DNA from: Prevotella sp. CAG:891
Lineage (GTDB): Bacteria; Bacteroidota; Bacteroidia; Bacteroidales; Bacteroidaceae
Direction: 5' to 3'
Length of the DNA: 5,362 nucleotides
Assembly: GCA_000437675.1 (NCBI GenBank)
Contig: FR901810.1
Location: 25,997-31,358, forward strand
The notes below the pieces were generated by a model that worked only from the letters and a program-made list of their open reading frames with translations, was not told where the DNA came from and did no database searches. Made by a program: the position numbers and the translations under genes. Of the stretch, positions 1-5,362 are shown piece by piece (the first letter of the stretch is position 1; each line of letters opens with the position of its first letter).

Positions 1-3000
1 TCATCGCCCCCCGGACAGAACCGCGTGGTAGTGGTTGACAGTCAAACCGGAAAACCCGTGCCCGGTGTGAAAATCACCTCGTATGCCACCCAAAAGCAGT
101 GGCAAAAACTACGCACTTACCAAACCAACGAACAAGGCGAGGTCGACATCGTGATGAACGGCACCACGTGGCAAACCCGCTTCTATGCCTCGACTACCAG
201 CGATGCCGCAGCGAGCCATTTTAAGTTCTCGGATTTTCGCAGCAATGCCAACCCTATAACCGAAAAAACAGCTACGCACATCGACCTTTTCACCGATCGC
301 GCCATTTACCGCCCCGGACAGGAAGTGCAGTTCAGCACCGTGGTTTACAGCCACGAAGGCGATGCATACCGTACACTCGAAAACTTTGAAGCCAAGGTCA
401 CGCTCTACAATGTGAACCGCAAAGCCATTGATTCACTCCTCGTGAAAACCGATGCCTACGGACAGGCCTACGGCAAATTCCGCTTGCCCGAAGCCGCCCT
501 GTCCGGACAGTTCTACATAGAACTCACCAACCGTTCGGTTCACGGCTACTGCCATTTCAAGGTCGAAGCCTACAAGCGTCCCACCTTTACCGCCGAAACC
601 CAGCCGCTGACCACAGCCTACGCATTGGGCGACAGCGTACGCGTGGCCGGACAAGCCACAACCTACAGCGGAGTGCCCGTGGCAGGAGCCAAGGTGAAGT
701 ATAGCGTGGAGCGTTCGCTGTGGATGCGGTGGAGCACCAACGACTTTGTGCCCCAAACAGGCGAAACAACAACCGATGCCGAAGGCCGTTTTACGCTACC
801 CGTGAGTTTGCTGGCCGACGAAAAACTGAGTAAGCAGTATCCGCAGAACCGCTACTACTTTACCGTGAACTACGACGTGACCGCCGAAAACGGCGAAACC
901 GTGAGCGGTTCGACCACCCTGGTTACTGCCAGCTATAAAGCCGTGTACGAAGCCGACTTGCCCCAAACACTCTGTAAGGAAAGTTTGCCGAAAGCCTGCA
1001 TCAGTCTGAAAAATGCCGGAGGCCGGTTAATCGACGTCCCCATCCCCTTTAAGCTGCAATGCCCCGACGGAAGCATGCAATCCGGCCAATGCCAAAGCGG
1101 CAAACGCTTTGACCTTTCCCCCTTGCTCGCCGGCAAAGCCTCGGGCATTTACCGCCTGGAACTGCCCGTCCTGCAAGGAGCCAAGGCCGACACCCTGCGC
1201 CTGGTGCTGTTTTCCGAAACCGACAAACGCCCTGTCGACAAGGAAGTGAGCCAATTTGTTTACACCCGAACCAGCGAAGCCAAGGACAGTGCCTTTGTGC
1301 TCATCGGGTCGCCGAAGCACGATGTCAACCTCTATTACCATCTGGTGACCAACCGCGGTATTGTGGAGAGTAAACGTTACACCCTGACCGACAGTTTGCT
1401 GCATTTCAGTTTTGCCTACAAGCCCGAGTACGGCGATGCCGCCACAGCCTATTTTGCCTTTGTACGCGACGGACAAATCTATAGCCAAAGCGTGAGTGTG
1501 GTGAAACCCACCCCCGACAAACGCCTGCTGCTGAAGTGGAAAACCTTCCGTTCGCGCGTAACCCCCGGACAGCACGAAGAATGGCAACTGCAAGTGACCT
1601 ATCCCGACGGAAAGCCCGCCGAGAGCAACGTGATGGCCTGCCTGTATGACGCCTCGCTCGATGCCTTGGCGCAAAGCCAGCGTGACTTTAGCCGTGTTGA
1701 CTTTTACCGCACGATGCCCCGTGCCGCCTGGTACTGGAACAACTTTGCCGATGATTGGCGACCCACACTCGAAGCCCAAATTCAATCTGGAAAGCTGCTC
1801 AACCTTTATGTTCCCCGGTTCACGCAATGGAATTCCGAATTGTTCAACTATTACGAAACGGGCAACATTGTTTACGACATGACCGCCGAATCTATGCCCG
1901 AACTCGGCGGCGCAATGCCCCGTAAGTTTGCCGTTCGCAGCACCGCCGACAGAGAACTGACGGGTGCCGTTCCTCAAATGATGGCCCGGAAAGTCGGCAT
2001 GCAGAACGCAACCCCAACCAGCGCAGGAAATGCCGCAAAAGTCCGCGCCAACTTTGCCGAAACCGCCTTTTTCCGCCCCGCCCTCCGCACCAACGACCGG
2101 GGCGAAGTGAGCATTGCGTTTACCCTGCCCGAAAGTTTGACCGAATGGCGATTCAATGCCTTGGCACACGACCGCCAAATGAACTACGGCAGCCTCGATA
2201 CCACAGTAGTGGCCCGCAAGGACTTTATGGTACAACCCGCCCTGCCACGCTTTGTGCGCCGCGGCGACCGTATCGAACTGCCCGTTCAGGTGACGAACCT
2301 GACCGACAACACGCAGCACGTAAAGGTGGTGCTTACGCTGGCCAATGCGCTGAACGAAAACCATAAACCCCTTACGCTCAAGCAGGAACTTACCGTTGAG
2401 GCCACCCAAACAGCGGTGTGTACCTTTACTTACGAAAACACGTCGCAGGCCGATATGCTGGTTTGCCGCGTGACGGGCGAAAGCGGCGCATTCAGCGATG
2501 GCGAGGAACATTTTCTGCCCGTGCTGGACGAACGCACCGAAGTGACCCGCACCCTGCCTTTCACCCTGCACGAAGCCGGCGAAACTACACTTCGCATCGA
2601 CACGCTGTTCGACTCGAAATCCGCTACGCAGCGTTCGCTCACCGTCGAAGTGGCGTCGAACCCCACCTGGTATGCCGTGAGTGCCCTGCCCGTGTTGGCA
2701 GGCAATGCCCGCAGCATCAGTGCCACGGAATGGGCCACCCGTTTTTATGCCCTGGCCCTCGGTCAGCAGGTGGCATCTTCCTTGCCCGATGTGTCGGCCT
2801 GGCTCAAACAGCACACCAACGAGGTGGACGTGCTGGCCAAACTGCAAGGCGAGGGGTTGACCGACTACACCCCCTGGCTACAGCGGCAAATGGAAAACCA
2901 GCAACGTACGAAGAACTTGAAACGCCTGTTCGACGAGGAATGGAACGCCGCCAACCGCATCACGGCGCTTGGCAAGCTGAAGGATTTGCAACGCGAGGAT

Positions 3001-4317
3001 GGAGCGTGGAGCTGGTATCCGGGTATGCCGGGCAATGATTACATTACTACCGATGTGGCTATTTTGCTGGCACGCATTGACCGCCTCACCCCCAACGACG
3101 AGGGCAAACAACTTTTGCTCAAGGCTTTGGCCTATTTGAAAAAACAAACGGCCAAACAGGTGAAGCAGATGGAACAGGTCGAAAAGAAAAGCGGCCATAA
3201 AATGGCTCCTACGGAATTGCAGCTTCGTTACCTTTATTTGCTTACGCTCGTAAACGAAAAGGCCGACCACAACGTCGACTTTATTTTGCAACGCATGGCC
3301 TTGTGCCGTCGGGAACTGACGATGTACGGCAAGGCATTATCGGCCATTTGCCTCGATTACTTCAAACAAAAAGCCGAGAGCGAACTGACGTTGCAAAGCC
3401 TGATGGAATATACCGTGGCTTCGCCCGAAAAGGGTCGCTGGTTCAATACGCCACGCGCCGAATGGTCGTGGAACGCATACCGCATTCCCACCCAGTGTGC
3501 AGCCATCGAAGCGTTGACACACTTTGACCGTGAGGCCGACGCCCATGCTTTGCGCCTGTGGCTGCTGCAGGCCAAGCGCACGCAAATGTGGGAAACATCG
3601 CGCGCCACAGCCGATGCGGTGTATGCCTTGCTGATGTCGGCCAATGCGGCAGGTTCGCCGGTGCAAACCCAAAAGAATGTACCCGTTGGCTTTGCCCTGA
3701 AAAAAGGCCGGAAAGTGGTGGCTACGCAGGCTTCGGCCAAGGTACAGGCACCGCATTCGGTGGGTTACTTTAAGCACACCTTTACTGCCCCCTCTGTTGT
3801 GGCAAGCAGCAGCATTCAGCTCGACAAATCGTCGGGCGGATTGTCGTGGGGCAGCGTGTATGCCACCTTTACCTTGCCCGAAACGGAAGTGAAAACTGAA
3901 GGCCGCGAACTGCACATTGCGCGTACGTTCGAAGTGAAACGCGGCAACCGCTGGATGCCGCTGAAGGCCGACGGCGTGAAACTGACGAAGGGCGACCGCA
4001 TCCGTCAGGTATTGACGCTCAAAGCCGACCGCGACTTCGACTTTGTGCGCGTCGATGCTTCGCGTCCGGGATGTTTGGAACCTGCGGCACCGCTCTCAGG
4101 CTATGTGTGGAACGAAAGTTTGCCGGCTTACCGCGTGGTGCGTGATGCCGCAACGGACTTTTTCATCGAAAAGGTGAGCAAGGGCACGCACCGACTGACC
4201 GAAGAATTGTTTGTGACCCGCAGCGGACTTTATGCCACTGGCATTTCGCGCATCACGAGTGAATTTGCTCCCGAATTTTGCGGCACGGCTGCTTCGGATT
4301 ATATCACGGTGGAATAA
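1..4317 (+). CDS. Alpha-2-macroglobulin family protein, MG2/bait/thioester-like domains (5' partial)
   Basis: Bacterial alpha-2-macroglobulin homologues are large envelope proteins thought to trap foreign proteases. The frame is open from base 1 to TAA at 4315-4317 (1,438 codons). A GTG at 25 could be read as a start, but the preceding in-frame codons are open and the protein begins inside a domain, so I treat it as 5' truncated. Full-length relatives are roughly 1,900 residues, so several hundred residues and the signal peptide are probably missing. Domains in order: a beta-sandwich with VDSQTGKPVPG (about 34-66); MG2 with TDRAIYRPGQEV (292-327); MG3-like from about 570; further MG domains; a bait-region domain from about 1500, whose low-complexity bait is near 1912-2064; the A2M core domain from about 2065 (NDRGEVSIAFTLPESLTEWRF); an alpha-helical thioester-type domain, about 2640-3650, with DGAWSWYPGMPG near 2998-3036; and a C-terminal beta domain ending in SDYITVE. 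The expected C-x-E-Q thioester is absent. There is no frameshift. Family assignment is firm; protease inhibition is inferred. Confidence 0.93.
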   Translation, partial: SSPPGQNRVVVVDSQTGKPVPGVKITSYATQKQWQKLRTYQTNEQGEVDIVMNGTTWQTRFYASTTSDAAASHFKFSDFRSNANPITEKTATHIDLFTDRAIYRPGQEVQFSTVVYSHEGDAYRTLENFEAKVTLYNVNRKAIDSLLVKTDAYGQAYGKFRLPEAALSGQFYIELTNRSVHGYCHFKVEAYKRPTFTAETQPLTTAYALGDSVRVAGQATTYSGVPVAGAKVKYSVERSLWMRWSTNDFVPQTGETTTDAEGRFTLPVSLLADEKLSKQYPQNRYYFTVNYDVTAENGETVSGSTTLVTASYKAVYEADLPQTLCKESLPKACISLKNAGGRLIDVPIPFKLQCPDGSMQSGQCQSGKRFDLSPLLAGKASGIYRLELPVLQGAKADTLRLVLFSETDKRPVDKEVSQFVYTRTSEAKDSAFVLIGSPKHDVNLYYHLVTNRGIVESKRYTLTDSLLHFSFAYKPEYGDAATAYFAFVRDGQIYSQSVSVVKPTPDKRLLLKWKTFRSRVTPGQHEEWQLQVTYPDGKPAESNVMACLYDASLDALAQSQRDFSRVDFYRTMPRAAWYWNNFADDWRPTLEAQIQSGKLLNLYVPRFTQWNSELFNYYETGNIVYDMTAESMPELGGAMPRKFAVRSTADRELTGAVPQMMARKVGMQNATPTSAGNAAKVRANFAETAFFRPALRTNDRGEVSIAFTLPESLTEWRFNALAHDRQMNYGSLDTTVVARKDFMVQPALPRFVRRGDRIELPVQVTNLTDNTQHVKVVLTLANALNENHKPLTLKQELTVEATQTAVCTFTYENTSQADMLVCRVTGESGAFSDGEEHFLPVLDERTEVTRTLPFTLHEAGETTLRIDTLFDSKSATQRSLTVEVASNPTWYAVSALPVLAGNARSISATEWATRFYALALGQQVASSLPDVSAWLKQHTNEVDVLAKLQGEGLTDYTPWLQRQMENQQRTKNLKRLFDEEWNAANRITALGKLKDLQREDGAWSWYPGMPGNDYITTDVAILLARIDRLTPNDEGKQLLLKALAYLKKQTAKQVKQMEQVEKKSGHKMAPTELQLRYLYLLTLVNEKADHNVDFILQRMALCRRELTMYGKALSAICLDYFKQKAESELTLQSLMEYTVASPEKGRWFNTPRAEWSWNAYRIPTQCAAIEALTHFDREADAHALRLWLLQAKRTQMWETSRATADAVYALLMSANAAGSPVQTQKNVPVGFALKKGRKVVATQASAKVQAPHSVGYFKHTFTAPSVVASSSIQLDKSSGGLSWGSVYATFTLPETEVKTEGRELHIARTFEVKRGNRWMPLKADGVKLTKGDRIRQVLTLKADRDFDFVRVDASRPGCLEPAAPLSGYVWNESLPAYRVVRDAATDFFIEKVSKGTHRLTEELFVTRSGLYATGISRITSEFAPEFCGTAASDYITVE
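1912..2064 (+). other. Probable bait region of the macroglobulin homologue
   Basis: This stretch lies between the end of the bait-region domain (the aromatic-rich segment ending near MTAESMPELGG) and the start of the conserved A2M core (AFFRPALRTNDRG). It is rich in Ala, Met, Arg, Lys, Thr and Asn, including the run VPQMMARKVGMQNATPTSAG, and has no obvious secondary structure pattern. In the family this position is the flexible loop cut by target proteases to trigger the conformational change. The limits are approximate, and the role is inferred from domain order. Confidence 0.55.
2719..2730 (+). other. Degenerate thioester site (S-A-T-E in place of C-x-E-Q)
   Basis: The thioester domain opens with NPTWYAVSALPVL, which in thioester-bearing Bacteroidetes homologues is followed by a Cys-x-Glu-Gln motif and then an N-R-Y-Y-A-like helix. 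Here the helix is recognisable as ATRFYALALG, and aligning it by eye puts S-A-T-E at the motif position. Cys becomes Ser and Gln becomes Glu. I count 13 cysteines in the translated part, and none sits in a C-x-E-Q context. The alignment was done from memory of the family without software, so the exact register may be off by a residue. Confidence 0.75.
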
Positions 4318-4330
4318 GTGTTTCTTTCGT

Positions 4331-4400
4331 TTGAAGTACCAGCCTGTAGTTGCTTGTTCAGCACAATAACGCTGGTTCAAATGTAAAAATAATGTTGAAC
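4331..4400 (+). other. Weak, mutually exclusive inverted repeats downstream of the macroglobulin gene
   Basis: ACCAGC (4338-4343) pairs with GCTGGT (4371-4376), and TTGA (4331-4334) can extend this with TCAA (4377-4380) across a 3-nt bulge. The same segment GTTCAA (4375-4380) is also the exact inverted complement of TTGAAC (4395-4400). The two pairings cannot form together. Loops are long (27 and 14 nt) and stems short, so this may be chance. It lies in the 3' untranslated region just after the stop codon. Confidence 0.3.
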
Positions 4401-4406
4401 ACCTAC

Positions 4407-4450
4407 TTGTCTATGATGCTGTGGCCTCAGGCATGCAGCATCATAGGCAG
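4407..4450 (+). terminator. Long hairpin after the macroglobulin gene, putative terminator or 3'-end stabiliser
   Basis: CTATGATGCTG (4411-4421) and CAGCATCATAG (4436-4446) are perfect 11-bp inverted complements. The stem extends outward by TTGT/GCAG (4407-4410 with 4447-4450, two of the four pairs being G-U). Inward it continues with two G-U pairs, one bulged A (4433) and GCC/GGC closing a UCA triloop. Almost every base of the 44-nt element can therefore pair. It starts 89 nt after the macroglobulin stop and ends before the promoter-like elements of the next gene, which suits a transcription-unit boundary. No T-tract follows on either strand, so a classical intrinsic terminator is not demonstrated. 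It could instead protect the 3' end or be a DNA palindrome bound by a protein. Confidence 0.6.
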
Positions 4451-4464
4451 AATTAAACTATGAC

Positions 4465-4492
4465 AAAAATGCGATTGTCGGGTAAAAATGCG
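4465..4492 (+). repeat. 9-bp direct repeat AAAAATGCG in the DUF2752 promoter region
   Basis: AAAAATGCG occurs at 4465-4473 and again at 4484-4492, start to start 19 bp, close to two helical turns. The second copy directly abuts the candidate -7 element at 4493-4500, and the two copies bracket the candidate -33 TTG. The geometry would suit an activator or repressor binding two adjacent sites on the same DNA face, but the A-tracts make a chance match easier. Confidence 0.45.
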
Positions 4493-4500
4493 TAACTTCG
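4475..4500 (+). promoter_or_regulatory. Candidate Bacteroidetes promoter for the DUF2752 gene
   Basis: TAACTTCG (4493-4500) fits the Bacteroidetes -7 consensus TAnnTTTG except for C in place of the third T of TTTG. A TTG (4475-4477) lies upstream as a possible -33 element, but the 15-nt spacer is shorter than the usual 19-21. Transcription would begin near 4506, leaving a leader of about 25 nt before the ATG at 4531. No sigma70-type -10/-35 pair is evident. Confidence 0.5.
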
Positions 4501-4519
4501 CTATCTGAACACAATTTGT

Positions 4520-4534
4520 ATGCTTTCACTATGA
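4520..4534 (+). other. Possible four-codon upstream minicistron overlapping the DUF2752 start
   Basis: ATG CTT TCA CTA TGA reads M-L-S-L-stop in a different frame from the DUF2752 gene. Its stop overlaps the DUF2752 start as ATGA (4531-4534), the classic geometry of translational coupling. No Shine-Dalgarno sequence precedes either ATG, which is normal in Bacteroidetes. It may be chance, but it also means two ATGs compete only 11 nt apart in the predicted leader. Confidence 0.25.
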
Positions 4535-4938
4535 AAATAAAAATCGGCGCTTTCCTCAGTCGGTGGCTAACGAACAAATATGTTTGGGCCGGGGTGGTGT
4601 TGGTGCTGCTCCTTGCGCTTTACAGCTTTAACCCCGTGAACTATGTGCTGATGCCCAAATGCGCTTTTAAGTTGGCAACGGGCTACAGCTGTCCCGGTTG
4701 TGGTTTTTTGCGTGCCACGCATGCTGCCCTTCACGGACATTGGGCTGAGGCTTGGGCCTACAACCGTATGCTCATTTATTCTATCCCGTATGCCTTGTGT
4801 TTGATGGTCGGACAGTTTGTGCTTCGCGGTGAATGGCAGCGAAAATGGCGCAACGTGTTTGAAAGCCGCACGGCGTGTCTGATTTACATCGGGGTGTTCT
4901 GTATTTGGTGGATTGTGCGAAATGTCATGGGAATATGA
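4531..4938 (+). CDS. DUF2752 domain-containing membrane protein
   Basis: This is a complete 135-residue protein of unknown function. It carries the DUF2752 hallmark: Cys44 before TGYSCPGCGFLRA (residues 50-62, with Cys54 and Cys57), then H64-x3-H68-G69, and A-Y-N at 76-78. Three hydrophobic segments (about 18-33, 79-98 and 114-129) indicate an inner-membrane protein, and the C-terminus WWIVRNVMGI resembles family members. The paired cysteines suggest metal binding or redox activity, which is inference. I chose ATG 4531 because the N-terminus MKIKIGAFLSRWL is positively charged before the first membrane segment. The TTG at 4516 would add only five residues and lies close to the predicted transcription start. 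No Shine-Dalgarno sequence is visible. The macroglobulin stop is 213 nt upstream, and the GYF_2 gene follows after 118 nt on the same strand. Confidence 0.93.
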   Translation: MKIKIGAFLSRWLTNKYVWAGVVLVLLLALYSFNPVNYVLMPKCAFKLATGYSCPGCGFLRATHAALHGHWAEAWAYNRMLIYSIPYALCLMVGQFVLRGEWQRKWRNVFESRTACLIYIGVFCIWWIVRNVMGI

Positions 4939-4971
4939 GGAGTGTACTTGCTTTTTCGGTACAAACAGCAC

Positions 4972-4999
4972 TTTGTTTAGAATTCACTTCGTACCTTTG
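4972..4999 (+). promoter_or_regulatory. Candidate Bacteroidetes promoter for the GYF_2-domain gene
   Basis: TACCTTTG (4992-4999) matches the -7 consensus TAnnTTTG exactly. TTTG at 4972-4975 is a possible -33 element, with a 16-nt spacer that is shorter than the usual 19-21. Transcription would start near 5006, giving a leader of about 50 nt before ATG 5057. If active, the GYF_2 gene can be transcribed independently of DUF2752, although read-through from upstream remains possible. Confidence 0.6.
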
Positions 5000-5049
5000 C
5001 TTTCGACCTTTTCATCTTGAAGAAAAGATACTTACACAACTTTCGACCT
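5000..5049 (+). repeat. 10-bp direct repeat CTTTCGACCT flanking the GYF_2 leader
   Basis: CTTTCGACCT is found at 5000-5009 and 5040-5049, exactly 40 bp apart. The first copy follows the -7 element and covers the predicted transcription start. The second ends 7 nt before the GYF_2 start codon, where a ribosome would bind. Between them lies a small inverted repeat. It could be an operator pair, a relic of a local duplication, or chance. Confidence 0.5.
5008..5027 (+). other. Small AT-rich hairpin at the predicted 5' end of the GYF_2 transcript
   Basis: CTTTTC (5008-5013) is the inverted complement of GAAAAG (5022-5027), with an 8-nt loop. If transcription begins near 5006 the hairpin would sit at the extreme 5' end of the mRNA, a position that can slow decay. 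The stem has only two G-C pairs and no T-tract follows, so it is not a terminator. Confidence 0.3.
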
Positions 5050-5056
5050 GCTTGAT

Positions 5057-5362
5057 ATGAACAATTACTTTTACCTTGACCATCATAACCAGCAACAGGG
5101 GCCTATCAGCCCGGAACGCTTTGCCGAAAATGGCGTTACACCCAATTCTTTGGTGTGGTGTACGGGAATGGCCGACTGGGCTCCGGCTTACACGGTGCCT
5201 GAACTGAAGGCTTTTTTCCAACCAAGGAGCTGTAACCAATCGCCTCCGCCACCGAACGGGGGCCATGCTTACGGCAATGCGCCCCATCACGCGTATGGCG
5301 AAATGCACCATCAGCAGAATCCGTACGGAAGAAATGAGGAGCGCAGCAGCCAATATGGCGGG
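5057..5362 (+). CDS. GYF_2 (DUF4339) domain protein with Pro/His/Tyr-Gly-rich linker (3' partial)
   Basis: The first 102 codons are present and the frame is still open at the right edge. Residues 4-54 form a GYF_2 domain: YFYLDHHNQQQGPISPERF, then NGVTPNSLVWCTGMADWAPA, then VPELKAFF. GYF-like domains are small adaptors, some of which bind proline-rich peptides. Residues 60-102 are a disordered-looking linker with PPPP (63-66), two HAYG units (70-73 and 78-81), His pairs at 77-78 and 84-85, and Tyr-Gly at 72, 80, 90 and 100. In many Bacteroidetes proteins with this start the C-terminus is a two-helix membrane domain (CD225/dispanin or similar), which I infer but cannot see. ATG 5057 is the only ATG start, since an in-frame TGA lies at 5018-5020. 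The N-terminus MNNYFYLDH also fits the family. There is no Shine-Dalgarno sequence. The gene follows DUF2752 by 118 nt and appears to have its own promoter. Confidence 0.88.
   Translation, partial: MNNYFYLDHHNQQQGPISPERFAENGVTPNSLVWCTGMADWAPAYTVPELKAFFQPRSCNQSPPPPNGGHAYGNAPHHAYGEMHHQQNPYGRNEERSSQYGG

Noticed and set aside
25..27. GTG as the true start of the macroglobulin gene
   Set aside because: The in-frame codons before it are open to base 1, and the protein would start in the middle of a beta-sandwich domain without a signal peptide. The gene very probably begins upstream of the window.
1027..2847. 606-codon open frame on the minus strand inside the macroglobulin gene
   Set aside because: It is the exact codon-register complement of a well-supported gene and arises from the absence of TTA, CTA and TCA codons. 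Its translation is a Gly/His/Val-rich mixture with no recognisable domain.
2418..3038. 206-codon plus-strand frame inside the macroglobulin gene
   Set aside because: Its translation is Arg/Ala/His-rich with no domain pattern, and the overlapping frame has clear family homology. It is a frame shadow in GC-rich coding DNA.
3337..3915. 192-codon minus-strand frame and overlapping shorter frames
   Set aside because: It lies entirely within the thioester-type and C-terminal part of the macroglobulin gene, with no recognisable motif and no promoter-like element.
4516..4518. TTG as the start of the DUF2752 gene
   Set aside because: It would add only LYAFT before the natural N-terminus, lies about 10 nt from the predicted transcription start, and an ATG five codons later gives a typical charged N-terminus.
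4567..4971. 134-codon minus-strand frame opposite DUF2752
   Set aside because: The sense strand encodes an unmistakable DUF2752 protein. The antisense translation has no hydrophobic or domain pattern of a known family.
4961..5056. A further small gene between DUF2752 and the GYF_2 gene (frame 4875-5060)
   Set aside because: It overlaps the end of DUF2752 out of frame, has no domain features, and ends four bases into the GYF_2 start. The region looks like promoter and leader sequence.
5012..5353. 113-codon minus-strand frame opposite the GYF_2 gene
   Set aside because: The sense frame matches a GYF_2 domain from its first codons and stays open to the edge. The antisense product is Arg-rich and unrecognised.

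Overview
The window looks like a chromosomal segment from a Bacteroidales bacterium, most likely Prevotellaceae or a close relative. Three things point there. The first gene encodes a very large alpha-2-macroglobulin-type protein of the kind common in that order. The intergenic regions carry TAnnTTTG-like promoter elements instead of sigma70 boxes, and the starts lack Shine-Dalgarno sequences. The small genes downstream (DUF2752, then a GYF_2-domain protein) match Bacteroidetes families. These assignments come from reading the translations; no database search was possible.

Layout, all on the + strand. (1) Positions 1-4317 hold the 3' part of an alpha-2-macroglobulin family gene. It is open at the left edge, so the signal peptide and N-terminal domains lie outside. 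(2) Positions 4318-4530 are an AT-richer intergenic region with a long near-perfect hairpin (4407-4450), a 9-bp direct repeat and a candidate Bacteroidetes promoter (about 4475-4500). (3) Positions 4531-4938 encode a complete 135-residue DUF2752 membrane protein with the CPGCG signature. (4) Positions 4939-5056 are a short gap with a good TAnnTTTG element, a 10-bp direct repeat and a small AT-rich hairpin. (5) Positions 5057-5362 hold the first 102 codons of a GYF_2 (DUF4339) protein with a Pro/His/Tyr-Gly-rich linker, cut by the right edge. No stretch over 300 bases lacks a gene, and no RNA gene, mobile element or CRISPR array was seen.

How the genes may work together. The macroglobulin homologue is probably an envelope protein that traps or senses proteases. 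Its thioester motif is replaced by S-A-T-E, so covalent capture is unlikely. The hairpin and separate promoter signals suggest it forms a different transcription unit from the two small genes. The DUF2752 and GYF_2 genes form a plausible envelope module of unknown function. The GYF_2 protein probably continues into a membrane-embedded C-terminus, which cannot be seen here. Nothing in the window proves a new system. The most unusual points are the lost thioester, the 44-nt hairpin, the paired repeats in both small promoters, and the DUF2752/GYF_2 pairing.
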